Positions 11,397 through 23,846 are shown, numbered from the stretch's first letter. The stretch: 64,000 bases of DNA from Paguma larvata (GCA_030068075.1 CM057826.1:78155312-78219311), one strand, 5' to 3'. Translations and numbers: made by a program. The notes: a model not told the origin generated them from the letters alone.

Positions 11397-11780
11397 TTAA
11401 ATAGTTTATTTTCAAATTGGTTTCCATATAACACCCAGTGTTCATCCCAACAAGTGCCCTCTTTAATGCCCATCACCCCCTCTCCCCCCTCCCTCACCCC
11501 CCTCACCCTCAGTTTGTTCTTAGTCTTTGAGAGTCTCTTATGTTTTGTCTCCCTCCCTCTCTGTGTCTTTTTTTCTTTTCCCCTCTTCCCCTCCCCATGG
11601 TTTTTGCTAAGTCTCTCAAAATCCACCTATGCGTGGAAACATATGGTATCTGTCTTTCTGTGACTGACTTATTTCATTCAGCATAATACCCTCCAGTTCC
11701 ATCCACATTGCCACACATGGCCAGATTTCATTTTTTCTCATTGCCACATAGTAGTCCATTGTGTATATGTACCACCTTCT
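11397..11780 (-). mobile_element. 5'-truncated carnivore L1 (3' end)
   Basis: Antisense 3' UTR of a carnivore-lineage L1: 'caaattggtttccatataacacccagtg' and 'attcagcataataccctccagttccatcc' type text. Left edge is the A-tail (t-run 11392-11398). Perfect 11-bp target-site duplication ctcctattttt at 11386-11396 and 11781-11791. Only about 380 bases, so non-functional. Confidence 0.88.
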
Positions 11781-11933
11781 CTCCTATTTTTGAAGTCCTC
11801 ACAATGCCTACTCTTTAACATCATCACCCTTTTCCTCATTCCTGCCTGGTTCCTTTTTTTTTCCCTTAAAATTCTCTCTCCCTGTCTCTTGACAGTTGAT
11901 TTTTTTTTCTGGTGAATCATTTAGCATCTGGAG

Positions 11934-12257
11934 CTGTGCTGTCTCAGAAGCAGCCACTAGCCACATGTAGCTCTTGAACGCTAGAAATGTGGCTAGTTCG
12001 AATTGAAGCATGCTATAAGTGTAAGATGCACACTGGATTGTGAGGCCTGAGCACAGAGACAAAAAGGTAAAATATCTCATTACTAATTTTTTTATGGTGC
12101 TTGTACACCAAACTAACATTTTGGACATACTGGATTAAATAGAATACATTATTAAACTTAATTTTACCACTGCCTTTCTGTTTTGTAGAAGTATGACCAC
12201 CAGAATATTTAAAATTGCATATGTGGCTCACATTTTCATTTCTATTGGACAGCACTG
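11934..12257. mobile_element. hAT-type DNA transposon fossil (MER3-like)
   Basis: Ends are inverted: 'ctgtgctgtctcagaagcag' at the left and '...tctattggacagcactg' at the right. The inside has 'cactagccacatgtagctcttgaacg', typical of a mammalian non-autonomous Charlie/hAT family. Flanking 8-bp near-duplication atctggag (11926-11933) / atctaggg (12258-12265) fits the hAT rule. The exact family name is from memory. Confidence 0.75.
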
Positions 12258-12449
12258 ATCTAGGGCAGGGATTCAAACTCCACTGCCTACAGGGGCCATT
12301 GGAGGAAAGAGAATGAGCATAGAGGGTTTGATGGGGTCCATGGTGAACCAGGGGCCCTTGCCCCATTGAAGGGGCAGCTGCTTTTCAGCAACAAGTCATT
12401 ATTGTCATACGGTGAAAGAAGCAGTGTTGCCAAAGTTTCTGGATTCTTT

Positions 12450-12648
12450 CTTTTTTTAAATGTTTGTTTATTTTTAAGAGGGAGGGAGAGAGCGAGCAAG
12501 CAGGGGAGGGGCAGAGAGAGAGGGAGACAGAGAATCCCAAGCAGGCCCCATGATGTCAGCGCAGAGCTCTACTTGGGGCTTGAAGTCACCAACAGTGAGA
12601 TCATGACCTGAGTCAGATGCTTAACCAACTGAGCCACCCAGGCAACAC
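12450..12648 (-). mobile_element. CAN-SINE
   Basis: Antisense copy ending in 'gagccacccaggcaac'. Target-site duplication ctggattcttt at 12439-12449 and about 12649-12659. Forms a close inverted pair with the next element. Confidence 0.93.
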
Positions 12649-12676
12649 TGGATTCTTTAATACAAGCCAAATATCT

Positions 12677-12897
12677 GGGGCACATGGGTGGTTGAGTCTG
12701 TTAAGCTTCCGACTTGAGGTCAGGTCACGATCTCACAGTTTGTGAGTTCTAGCCCTTTGTAGGGCTCTGTGTTGACAACTGGTCGTCTGGAGCCTGCTTT
12801 GGATTCTGTGTCTCCTTCCCTCTCTCTGCCCCTCCCACATTTTGCTCTGTCTTTCTCTCTGTCTCTATCTCAAAGATAAACATAATTTTTTTTTAAT
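12677..12897 (+). mobile_element. CAN-SINE
   Basis: Sense copy starting 'ggggcacatgggtggttgag' and ending in 'caaagataaacataattttttt'. Diverged; no clear target-site duplication. Confidence 0.85.
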
Positions 12898-13199
12898 CTA
12901 GATTTTCTTGTGAAATCTCCAGATTCTTGAATTTTTGGCCAATTTTTTGAAAAAAAAATTTATAGACAGGCCAAATAAAATACATTTCTGGGCCTATTTT
13001 AGCTATCAGTTTGACTTCCAGCTCAGAGAGCTCATGTCCAATTTCTCCTTTCCTCTCCCAGTTCCAGGCATACGGTACCTGGGACATAGTACACATCAAT
13101 ACATTTTACAGAATAATGGAATCAGGCATGGAGGAATTGAAGCCACAATGCAGTGGGCTGAGGGGTGTGTGGAAAGGAGCTGGAAATGGGGCAAGAAGC

Positions 13200-13900
13200 C
13201 AAGCAATTGGACTCCATAGGGAATAAAATCAGTAGCAGGAGAACAAGAATAGTGTTGGGATGGGATCTCCTGAAGATTTTTGGTCTTTTAATCAGTATCA
13301 CCTGAGGGGGCTGATGAGCAGGGAGGAACCTGTGGAGAGGGAGAGGTGGAAGATTAAGGAGAACAGAGGGATAAGTGAAGGGATGGGGTCCCAGAGCGGA
13401 GGGGAAGTGGTAGCCTCAGCCAGGGTAAGGGTTCCTCTTCCAGTGCAAATGGAAGGAGACACTGTGGGCGTGTATGCAGGTAAGCAGAAGGTTTGGCGTC
13501 TGTAATTCAAGAGTGTTCCCACCTGACTGCTTCTGCCTTGTTTTGGAGTGTGGTTAGGATTTGGCCACAGGGAGATGGGGAAAAGAACACTACCGCAGGC
13601 ACAGAGGTGAGTTCAGTGTGCTGTGTATTCAAAACACGGAGTCAGTAGTGGGACTGAGGCCTAAGGTTTCACACGGAGGGTACCAGGAAGTCAAGGTGAA
13701 AAGGAAGGTATGGCCAGACTATTGGGACTGAAGAGTGCCTCTGGGGTAGCAGTAGCTGTGGGAACCTTGGCATCTGAGCACCAGGGGATGGGTAGGGAGG
13801 GTTTCAGGGTCAAGTGAGAATGAAGTGAGTAGTTCCTCGCTGAGGCCACAGTAGTCTCAGAGGGAGCCTGAAGCTGGGCAGTGACCTGACCTTTGGGAGG
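13200..13900 (-). repeat. GA-rich segment, probable antisense L2
   Basis: G/A-rich text such as 'gggatggggtcccagagcgg' (13380-13399) and 'gtgggcgtgtatgcagg' resembles the reverse complement of the L2 ORF2 region. Open frames here are short and repeat-derived. Class assignment is by memory of consensus text. Confidence 0.5.
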
Positions 13901-14042
13901 CAAAGATGGAAATATTTGAAAGACCAGGTATCTGGCTGAAACTTCAAGGAAAGGGAGAGCGGAAGGGAATTAATCACACTGTGTTTTCCCCTTTACTTTT
14001 GTCTTTGTTTTTTTCTGGTTCTGTTAAAAAAATGCCTTTATT

Positions 14043-14236
14043 GGGGTGCCTGGGTGGCTCAGTTGGTTAAGTGTCCCACTCTTGAATTCAGCTCGGGCAT
14101 TATCTCATGGTTCCTGGGATTGAGCCCTGAGTCGGGCTCTGTGCTGAGAGTTTGGAGCCTGCTTGGGATTCTCTCTCTCCCTCTGCATCTACCTTCCCAC
14201 CCCCAAAATAAATGAGTAAGTATTTAAAAGAAGGCT
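14043..14236 (+). mobile_element. CAN-SINE
   Basis: Sense copy from 'ggggtgcctgggtggctcag' to 'aaaataaatgagtaagt'. The CT-rich region is shortened. Pairs in inverted orientation with the copy at 14351. Confidence 0.9.
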
Positions 14237-14350
14237 TCTATTGAAAAGTCTCTTTCTTGGGAAAAGAGGAGGAGGGTTGAGTTTTGAATTTGCATTTATG
14301 CAGAATGGTTGAAGGCGCCAGGTTCCCGAGTGCCAGATTGTCACCTATTT

Positions 14351-14568
14351 TTTTTTAATGTTTTATTTATTCTTGAGAGAGAGAGAGAGAGAGAGAGCGA
14401 GCATGAGCAGGAGAGGGGCAGAGTGAGAGGGACACAGAATCAGAAGCAGGCTCCAGGCTCTGAGCTGTCAGCACAGACCCCGACGCGGCGCTTGAACTCA
14501 CGAACTGTGAGATCATGACCTGAGCCAAAGTCGGAAGCTTTACCAACTGAGCCACCCAGGCGCCCCTG
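14351..14568 (-). mobile_element. CAN-SINE
   Basis: Full antisense copy with a (ga)n run at about 14375-14397 and head 'gagccacccaggcgcccc'. Perfect 15-bp target-site duplication gattgtcacctattt at 14336-14350 and 14569-14583, so relatively young. Confidence 0.96.
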
Positions 14569-14583
14569 GATTGTCACCTATTT

Positions 14584-16053
14584 ACTGTGATAGCTCATAT
14601 TCTTTATAGTTACTTTGGATTCTTCCTAAATAGTTCTTCTTTGCTCTGCAGCATTAGGCATCGAAAGTAGTGCTAATGGAGCAAAAGAAAGGTCAAAATA
14701 TGTTTCTTACACAGAATCAGTTTAAACAAGAAAACCTTCCACATGACTGTGTTTCATGGATTCTCATGGTCCTGATTCCAGAGTGGTTAAGTATTTGGAA
14801 AAATAGTTATAATGAAAAGTTTTAGAATCCGTGGGCTCTCTCGGAAATTTTCATTCTCGAGGCATTGTGCCTCAAACATTAAAATAGGCTTGCTTTCTCA
14901 GATGAAAGATTGATCCATGTGTGGCAAATGATCAATTTCTGAAAATTGCAAATAGGTATTTTATCAAAATAGAAACCATATTCTATCTAGACCCTTAAGC
15001 CATGTTTGACTCATGCTCTTTTATTGAAGTGTAAAATAGCTTTTGATAACAAAAAATTTCAGCATTTCTATAGTTGCATCTGAATAGTATTTTCACCACA
15101 CCAAATTAGAAGTCTGAGTGTTTTCCAAAATATCTTTTGAGATTGGAATAGATTTTGGAGAGAAGCTCTCTGTCACTACGGAGCTGTTGCCAAGCCTCAT
15201 GCTCACTAGAGGTGGCAACGTCCTGAATCAGTGTGCGCCCCTCCCCCACCACATCTCCTGGCTGAGAGCAGGCATGGGCTGCGCCTTCCCCTTCTCCTTT
15301 CTTTGCTTCCTTTTGCTTTCAAAAAGAACCTGAAGGTGAGGGGCAAGGCTGGGGTGCAGCTGAGATTGTGACCTGGCCTTGCATACATGCCAATTTGACC
15401 CAGTAGTTTCAAGTAAAAAAAACCCACTTACCTAACCATTTTGGTCAGCACCCCTCAACCCCTGCTCCCTTTGGCCCCCTAGGCAGCAGTGATTTACTCT
15501 AGACTGTGGCTGGGACTTTTGTGACTCTGGCCTGCTCTGTAGGGATCAGCTGAGCGAGACAGGGAACCAGGCTGAGACGGAGGGAAGCCTGCATTTTGCA
15601 GTTTCCCAGGACCCTGGCCCTCAGGTTCTTTACAAGGAAGATAGATCACTTTACAAAGCTCTATCTATTCTTCTCTGCCTGATGCTTCTACTTCCTCTGC
15701 TGTCAACTTTTTTTCTCCCTGGGTATCCAGAACATGAGGAAGAACTACATGGAACTTAGCAGGAGGGGATCTTTGTATCTTGGGTTACCAACCATGGCTA
15801 GTCTGTTTACTTCTCCGAGGACTTTCCAGGTGGTATATTCTATGGGTCTTGGCTCTTGCTTCTCTGCCCTGCTGCCACCTGCCTTTCAGTGATTTCACTT
15901 CTTTCTGGGAACATGGCAAGGGAAAATGAAAAAAGGAAACTCAGGCATCTTTTTGTTTTAATTAGAAGCCTTTATAATTTTGTTTCATGGTGAAGTTTAA
16001 ATACTTAACTCCTATGACGTTTTGACATTTTGTATTGCTTTGACATATGCTGT
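14584..16053. other. Intron, nothing recognised
   Basis: Mixed composition. 15200-15640 is somewhat GC-richer but has no frame or splice pattern I can support. Confidence 0.45.
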
Positions 16054-16062
16054 ACACACACA

Positions 16063-16096
<34 letters not shown>
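16054..16096 (+). repeat. (CA)n microsatellite
   Basis: Dinucleotide CA tract with one 'cgcg' interruption near 16063; likely length-polymorphic. Confidence 0.95.
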
Positions 16097-16100
<4 letters not shown>

Positions 16101-16407
16101 TATGCCTTTACCAGGTATGTTTTATACAGACACCTATTCTTTCACACAAATACTCTTTTCTCCTGGAGACCAACATGACCACAACTCCAATATTCTTTTA
16201 TTTCTAAATTTAATGTGATAGTACTAAATTTCAATTTTCAATATCACTTTTAGTGATAACATTGTCTCTGCAGCTGGTTTAAGTCTAGGTAGTTGAAGTA
16301 GTTGTATAATAACTTGCTCAGCTAAAGAAAGAAGAAAAACCCATCTGAAGATAGTTTTTGTGGTTTACTAGAAGGTGTGTTCTACAAAAGGAAGGAGTAA
16401 TTTTATT

Positions 16408-16613
16408 GTTTTTAACTAAAAAGTTTTTTTAACATTTATTTATTTTTGAGAGACAGGTCAAGAGTGGGAGAGGGGCAGGAGGAGAAGGAGACACAGAATC
16501 TGAAGCAGGATCCAGGCTCTAAGCTGTCAGTGCAGGGCTCGAACCCACAAACTGTGAGATCATGACCTGAGCCAAAGTCAGACACTTAACTGACTGAGCC
16601 ACCCAGGCACCCC
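16408..16613 (-). mobile_element. CAN-SINE
   Basis: Antisense copy, head 'gagccacccaggcacccc'. 12-bp target-site duplication agtaattttatt at 16396-16407 and 16614-16625. Confidence 0.94.
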
Positions 16614-16625
16614 AGTAATTTTATT

Positions 16626-17589
16626 TTGAATTTGGATGAATGTATAAGGAATGTCTTCAGCAGAATAATTTTTCCTTTATAAATAGCTATCTTATTTACA
16701 GCAACCATAGAAAAGAGAACATTGAATTATTCCCTTCATCCTTTGAAACCTAGAAGTCACAATGACCTATATCTATCTTTAGTATTTTCAAGCCTGGCCT
16801 GGCTTTACCCTCACAAAGGGATCCTTACAGTTAAAAATGGGGAGATGTTTTAGGAAGCTTCTTTATGATATAGTTCACATTTTAATTAGAGAAAAAGTGA
16901 TACCTTTAGGATTATAAAGATGTATTCTCATTTGAGGATACTCCTGATACTCATGAGGAAGCTCATTTTGTGAAATCAGTTCAAAAGATGAATCTGAGGA
17001 TAACTGAGGTAGGCAGGCACAAATGGGTTTGGTACGGCAGAGACTTTGTCGTTGTTGGCTGCATAAAGAACGTTCTATTTTCTGTGAATGTTGCTGGCTG
17101 TTTTTGAAAACATGTTCCTTTACCATTTTATTCCTTTATTCATCCTCTTAATTATATCTGGATTGCATCTTGCGTAGCGTCTTTATCTGTGCCCGTTTCA
17201 TATTTTAAAATATATATTTTTCTTTCTAGACTCATAAATCTAATGTGAATTTTAGGCAGCTACACAATTTTGTTCGTATTTGGTGCTAGAAATTTGTTGG
17301 GCAAACTAGTTTTGCTTAAGCTCCCATGAACTTCTTTATGGTGGTGTCTACTGTGGTAGGGGTTGGCTTTACCACCTACACTTGAATTCAGTTTTGTAAA
17401 ATTGCAATACTGTTCCATCTCCTGAAGTGAGGCTTTGTGAGGTAGGAAATGCTGATTGTGGTCTTCCCCCAGCCCACCTGGGCTGAGCTCTCTTCGTAAT
17501 TGCATTATCTCACCTCTGACCTCTGCCCAACCAACATGGGAGGCCTCTAACCCCAGTGCCATTTTAAAATGACACTTTATGCCTCCTAT
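16626..17589. other. Intron, nothing recognised
   Basis: Antisense frames at 16875-17126 and 17260-17562 have no recognisable product. Confidence 0.45.
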
Positions 17590-17775
17590 TGATAATCATT
17601 AAACTTACAGAATATTTATCATGTATCGGCACTATTCTAGGTGCTGAATATGTAGTAGCTCATTTATTTACTACAGTAGTTACTGAAGTAGTTTTATTAT
17701 ATTTTGAGTTTTCCAGATGAAGAAACTGGGTTATAGGAGATTAAGAGACTGACCCATCACACATCAGTATAATTT
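17590..17775 (-). repeat. MIR SINE
   Basis: 'ggcactattctaggtgctga' then 'ccagatgaagaaactgggttataggag' is reversed MIR text. Confidence 0.65.
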
Positions 17776-18339
17776 GGATCCTACCAAGAAAGGCCGTCTG
17801 ATGTAGGTGGCACCCGAAGAGCCCGGCCTAGGAAAATGGGACTCCAGGTGGAAACTTGGAATGAAGCCGTAAAGCCTTTTCTTCTTTCCCATCTCAGTAG
17901 CAATGTTACAGCTCTTTTCGCCTCTGCCATTTCTTTCCCATCTTTCTTATCCAAAGGTTATCCTAACAAGCAAATTTAATAAAGACAGACTTAGGGTAGC
18001 AGATTTTGGTGTCAGGCATAATCCTGGCTCCCCCACTGATTTCTTACTGACGGTAAGCCCTGTGAGCTCTCTGACTGCTAGGGAAAGATATTGCTGACAC
18101 TTTTAATGCCAGTCCCACTTTTAAAAAGATTGTTTCTCATCAGGTACCCCACCCGAGCATCACCACTATTTCTGTTATTGTCATTAGGAACATGTTATAA
18201 GTTTTAATACCCTCACAATTACGTCTTTTCTATACTTTACAGCCTCGCTTGACTTCTGTCATTAATGCTTTCTTGTTCTGTGAAAGGCATGGTATTAGGG
18301 AAGGGACATGAAATGAAATGGATTTATTTGCTAGGCATT

Positions 18340-18560
18340 CTTTACACAGTACCTCAAAGAATCATTATAGATTATGTGCATTAACTCACTTCAAACCTCA
18401 CATCAGTTTTGCCAGGGAGGTAGTATTAGTTGCATTTTATATCTGGTAAATTATTAGAGAGGCTACTAATGGACTTGGAGTCCAGGTTCTGTCCATAGTT
18501 AGTAAGTGGCAGAGCTTGGATAACAGACATCTGATTTCTGCCAGGGCCATAGTTTCCAGA
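18340..18560 (-). repeat. MIR-like fragment
   Basis: 'ttaactcacttcaaacctcacatcag' and 'agttagtaagtggcagagcttgg' fit an antisense MIR; diverged. Confidence 0.5.
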
Positions 18561-18888
18561 AACTCACCACTCCTCTGGTTAGTGAGGCCACATGAGTGCC
18601 AGGTACATGACTGGTGCCCAAACGACTGATTCATGGTCGATTCTGGCATTCCTTTAGCACCAGTCTTGCTAAGGGATCTGAGTCTCAACTTCGTTTTGCG
18701 GAGACAACTGGAAGAATGTACTGTTATCAGTTGGAGGAAAGTATTGTGAAAGGTATAGTGAGTGTGAATGGGTTTGTTTATTTGCACACTTAATTCTGAG
18801 AGCTCATAAGTGAATATTTTTCAGAACATTCTTCTTGTGAGTTTTCTACACGTATCTGTACTTCCAGTCATGTTGTTAAATACCTGCA

Positions 18889-18965
18889 GGGCGTCCGGGT
18901 AGCTCAGTCAGTTGAGCATCCAACTTTTGAGTTTGGCTTGGGTCATGATCTCACAGCTTGTGAGA
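18889..18965 (+). repeat. CAN-SINE head fragment
   Basis: Only the tRNA-Lys-like head: 'gggcgtccgggtagctcagtcagttgagc' to 'catgatctcacagcttgtgag'. The body and A-tail are absent. Confidence 0.85.
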
Positions 18966-19179
18966 AAGCTATACATTCTGCAATTAGTCTAGTTGTTAGG
19001 ATCTCTGGACAGGAAAGCAACTTGTTTTCTAAGCACCTAGTTGTCTGTGAATATGACTGGATGGGGTATATTCCTTTTACAAGGAAAAGACAAGATGTAG
19101 GATGCAAGATAATGTCTTCTGAATTCGTACAACTTCTAATGTTTCTTGGTGATGATAATAGAAGCACTATAATTTTAGT

Positions 19180-19345
19180 CTTCAGTGCTGTGCAGGCACT
19201 TCTTTTAACCTTTGCAACAACTCTGAAAGGGGCCAGAGTTCTTGGCCTTATTTTATAGATGAGTTGGTAGAGGCTCAGAAAGGGAGAAGAAATTGCTCAG
19301 GTCACACAACTGATAAGTGGTGGAGTTGGGATTTTTGTGCGTAAG
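19180..19345 (-). repeat. MIR SINE
   Basis: 'gatgagttggtagaggctcagaaaggga' followed by 'caggtcacacaactgataagtggtggag' is the reversed MIR core. Confidence 0.75.
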
Positions 19346-19599
19346 TAAGTGGCTGGCTCCAAAACTCATGAGTCTAACGGCCATGGTACATGGCTCTCCT
19401 CCACACTGAAGAGCTGCTACATCTTGTTATGAGCACTGTATTTTCTAGATGTCTTGGAATGGTAGAGAGATTTAGTTAAATGTTCTGTATAGTGAACCAG
19501 CCCCAGATGTAGCTGGAAGATCTCCTTCTGGTACAGTGTCGAGTTTCGATAATACATCTCTCTCCCTTCCTCCCATATTTATTAAATATCTACCTTGAC

Positions 19600-20065
19600 A
19601 AAGAAGATCTATCAATTCCTTCTCTCAGAGTTTATGATCTAGTAGGAGAAACTTCCATTACACTTTTTTAAAATACACAAATCATGATCACTTATGATTG
19701 TAAGAACTGATTCAGGAGAGTACAGAGAACTACAGGAAGAAATCGTAAGAGGTGCCAACCTAAACTTGCAGGAAGGGAAGGTGCAGGGAAGTCTTTCCTG
19801 AAGAAGTGACCTTGAGGATGAAATGCAAAGAATGAACAGGAGTTGGCCAGATTTGGTGGAGCAGAGGGAAGTAAAGGATGTGGCAGATAGTTCGAGGCAG
19901 AGGACACTACAGCAGAAGGCACTTAGAAAAAGTTTGCCTGGGGAGCTAGAATATGGTAAGAAGGAAAGTATGGGGGTCAGTCTGGAATGGTTGGCAAGGG
20001 CCAGGTTATGCAGAACCTTATGGGCCATGGAGAGGTTGTGAACTTTTAACAAGTTCTGAGGCAGT
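19600..20065 (-). repeat. L2 LINE fragment
   Basis: Antisense L2: 'gtctttcctgaagaagtgac', 'gaatgaacaggagttggcca', 'gttatgcagaaccttatgggccatgg'. The overlapping 137-codon antisense frame has no other support. Confidence 0.75.
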
Positions 20066-20246
20066 CCTGAGAGCTCAGATGCTCCTCTATTAAGAGGAGA
20101 ACCATCTCCAGGAAGTTCATGACTTTGGTCTGGAAAGAGCTGTTCTTTGCTGCTACATATGGAACTACATTGTGCTCATAGACTTGGTTCATAAAGAGGT
20201 AGGAATGTTGGTTGTGGCTACCTTCCTCTCCTAAGATGCAATATTT

Positions 20247-20441
20247 TTTTAAGTTTATTTATTGTAGGGGGTGGGGAAGGAGCAGAGAGATAGGGAGACA
20301 GAGAGGATCCCAAAGAGACTCCTGACCTGCAGCACAGAGCCCTACGCAGGGTGATCTCAGGAACCATGAGGTTAGGACCGAAGTTGAAACCACGCATTGA
20401 ACGAATTGAACGTTTAACTGACTGAGCCACCCAGGCACCCC
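20247..20441 (-). mobile_element. CAN-SINE
   Basis: Antisense copy, internally diverged, head 'gagccacccaggcacccc'. Flanks 'ctaagatgc' (20231) and 'ctgagatgc' (20442) suggest a decayed target-site duplication. Confidence 0.88.
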
Positions 20442-20459
20442 TGAGATGCTATCTTTTAA

Positions 20460-22925
20460 AAAATGTTTATAAGAAATAGAAATACCTAGTGGATGAAAAT
20501 ATCTCTCCCCCTAGAAAAACAAGCTATTTCATTCTTCTTATTGCTTTTTTATTGTGCACTATTGGAAGGTAAATGAAGGCAGGAAATGCAATTTAATCTC
20601 CCCTTGTCAGTCCTCAGGGGAGAGATTCTCATAGACAGCACATTTCCAAGCCTAAGCAGAGATGAAAATAGATAAAGCACAGTGATTTAGATGTTACAGC
20701 TATAAATTATGGAAAACATGTATTTCGTGAGTTTCCAATTTCTTTCCTGAAGTTAAGATGGGGGAAAATATTGAAGAATCTTGGGAAAGAATTATGTGGG
20801 GAGAAGTACATTGGAATCTGTATTGTTTGTTAACATAATTATGGGTAATTAGGAAGATTGCTTGTTGTAGAGATTTAAAGCATGGTGAGGGAGATTTAAG
20901 TTTTATGTTATTCCTATATGTTTTCTTAGCTATAAAACCTAAGGTTTAGATTTTCATGTACAGCCAATATTCACATTTGTAAAACAGATTTGCAGTAGTG
21001 CCTAAGCAAGAAGGAAAGCTTAATGGGTATAAAAGCTCACTGTGATATTTGTTATACAGTGCTATAGTAGAAAAAAAAAGGAGATGTAAAAACTCCTCAT
21101 TGAGACTCTAGTCCGTCAATCAGACTTGAAGTGGTAGTGTTAGTGGCATATTTGCGACTTTATGAAAGCTCAGGGTACGGATTCTAGCATGTCCAGCAAG
21201 TGAGGGCTCAGAAATTACACCAAGCCCTGCCCAAGTCAGGCCTTTGAGTCAAGATTGAATCTCCCTGGCCAACCACTGTGATGTCCTGCACCCAGGCATT
21301 GTGGGCTGCTTAAACACACAAGCATTACTGGAGTAGGAACTCTCAATGACATAAGCCATGCCCAAGTCCAAAGAATATCAAGAACCTACATATTTTGTAT
21401 CTGCTATAATGGAAAAAAATGGAAAAATGTACTCTTTTTTTTTTTTTTTTTTTGTTCTTTATGTAGCATGTTACTGCAGTCATAACCAAGTAAACACTAT
21501 ACTATCTAGTTAGCAAAGAAATTTAACGGTAATTTTCATTCTGGGGGTAATATACCCTTTTCAGAAATTGATGAAAGTTATGGGATTGTCTTCATAAAGA
21601 AATACAAATGTATACAAATCCAATATTGTTCATTCACCTTCAACCAAGGAGGTCACTGACTTCCAACTCATGGACTCCACAGCCCTCATTTAGTACCCTT
21701 GGGTTACATGGAAGACGTAGTGTTAATTCTCATGAAGGTAGCCCATTATTACTACAAAAAAAATCAATCCTCGAGTCTCTGAATTTTCAACCATGATCTT
21801 TGTATTTATCCCAGAACCTTGCAAGGGATGCGGATTGATTCTTAGAAGGAAAGAACTATAGTTTCACTTCCTAGAAGGAAGCACAGATATGCCAGAAATA
21901 AAAAGCCAGTTGTGGCCTGCCACATTTACTGAGAGTAATATGTAATTGGAGCCCTAATTTAGTCACAAGTGGAGTTTATTGTTAATATTGGGTTCTGTTT
22001 TTTGGACATTGATATCCATTCCCTTGTTTGGAAATTCTTTTTTGGGACTGAACCACTGAGAGGCAAGGTTTCTTTACTAGAGGATGTGATATGGAATAGA
22101 AACCGGGGCTCTGTTCTAGATTTTGTGGACTCAAAGTCCCTGCCTTCCAGGGATTTGTCTTCTAAGTTAGGGAAATAGTAAATATACACAAAAGATAAAT
22201 GTCACTACCAGGTAGCATAGACATCCCACTGTTAGGTCAGTAAAACTATGGAAATTCCTTTTCGTAGGAGATACAGAGGCTCAGTTACCTCGTGGTATCA
22301 GCTGTTGGGACAGTTGGTCTGGTCTGCACCAGCACTGGTTGTCAATAGACTTTTGTCCCCTCATCTCTCTCCATTCATTTTCTCTGAATGAACCCATGGC
22401 CATGTTTTAGAAATAAATGTGCTGGAGAATGTAAAAGCCCACACTCTGGAGTCATTTTGAGGAAAGAGCTTTGTTTAAGTTGGAAGGCAGTTCTCAAACC
22501 TAAGAGGTGACTAATTCATAGGGGCGTGGATCTGTGCTGTGGGCTCTGGGCCTTGATGAATGGAATCACACTTAACCCCCTTTGAAAGAAACAAACCACC
22601 CACAGGCCTAACCCGGAGCTCTTTGGCTAGAAGCCTGGCTCTCTGCTTGGGGCAGCGGCCTAGGAGAAGGATGGTGCGTGGAGCTGGGGGTGGAATGTGA
22701 GCACTTGCTGGAGGACTGATGCCTGGTGTGCCAGGAGCTCGGAGATGCACCTGCTGCTGAGGCCGGGCCCATGTCCTGCCAGGTGGGCCAAGCTTGAGGA
22801 CACACAGTGGTTCCCATGGCAGTAACAGGAACGTTTGAGGAGAGGTGGACAGGAATGCAGATGTGTAATGAGGTAAATGAAGACCAGACACAGAGACGTC
22901 TTATTCAGGGCTCTTTCCTTGTAAG
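20460..22925. other. Intron, nothing recognised
   Basis: Contains a 19-base T run (21435-21453). 22500-22800 is GC-richer with an antisense 126-codon frame that matches nothing I know. Confidence 0.45.
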
Positions 22926-23270
22926 CGATGGGAGCTCAAGTTTTCCTGCCTGTGACTTTAGCAAAGAGTATATTGGCTCATACATGGAAAGACCTAGGGC
23001 AGGCTGGATCCAGAGCTTCAGACAGTGCCATCAGGTCTCTGTCTCTGCCCCCTCTCCTCCTTCTTATCTTCCTTCCCTTGGAATTGCTTTGTTCTGGGCA
23101 TCTTCTGTCTCAGCTAGTTTTTTCCTACGTGGTAGCCTCCTCCAGCCCTTGGCACATGTCCTCCTTGCAGTTCTTGGGAGTGAGTCTCACTGGAATGATT
23201 GAGATCCCACTCTACTCACTGTGGCCAGGGGATGAGGTGCTTGGTCAGGTCATGTGTGTACCTTAGAGCC
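22926..23270 (+). repeat. Probable old interspersed repeat, class unclear
   Basis: 'tattggctcatacatggaaagacctagggcagg', 'gcttcagacagtgccatcaggtctctgtctctgcc' and 'cactgtggccaggggatgaggtgc' recall a mammal-wide repeat I have seen but cannot class with certainty. The two plus-strand frames here would then be repeat-derived. Confidence 0.4.
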
Positions 23271-23640
23271 CCAGAGTGAAGGAAGTTCTACTTAAATGGA
23301 GTGGACTGAGAGTGGGAGAGAGGCAGGTTCTTAAAGGCAAATCAGATTGCTATAAGCAGGCAAAAAGCTCCCGTGCGCGCTTGGGGCTCTGTCAATAATC
23401 AGCAGTTGGAATGATGAATGATCAGGCACTGAGAACATTGATCTGTTAGCTGCTGGACCTAGCTACTGGCCTGGGTCACAAGACTCGCTCCAGCTCTGCA
23501 GAGGGAGACTTTTTTTCTGTGTTTTTAATGTAACATGAGCATAGTGTATAGAATAAAAAGTATGTCAATTAGATTCCTTCTTTATGCCTTTCTTCCTGAA
23601 TGGATTATACTATTTGTAAAGCCCTAGTAATGAGACGACT
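23271..23640. other. Short intronic gap, nothing recognised
   Basis: No repeat or frame that I can name. Confidence 0.4.
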
Positions 23641-23645
23641 AGGTT

Positions 23646-23846
23646 TTTTTTTAATGTTCATTTATTATTTTTTTAAGAGAGTGAAAGAGAGAGCATGTAT
23701 GCATGTGAGAGTGGGGGAGGGGCAGAGAGAGAGGAGAGAGATTACTACCTCCTTTCTGTCAGCATGGATCTTGTGAACTGTGAGATCACGACTTGAGCCA
23801 AAATCAAGAGTCAGATGCTCAACCAACTGAGCCACCCAGGCACCCG
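23646..23846 (-). mobile_element. CAN-SINE
   Basis: Antisense copy with a middle deletion (the 'ctgagctgtcagcacagagcc' block is shortened), head 'gagccacccaggcaccc'. Weak target-site similarity 'acgactagg' / 'atgactaat'. Confidence 0.88.

Noticed and set aside
12677..12760. tRNA genes suggested by A-box and B-box-like text in sense CAN-SINEs (here and at 14043, 24568, 48540, 57138)
   Set aside because: The tRNA-Lys-like head belongs to a SINE with a CT-rich arm and A-tail; it cannot fold as an intact tRNA.
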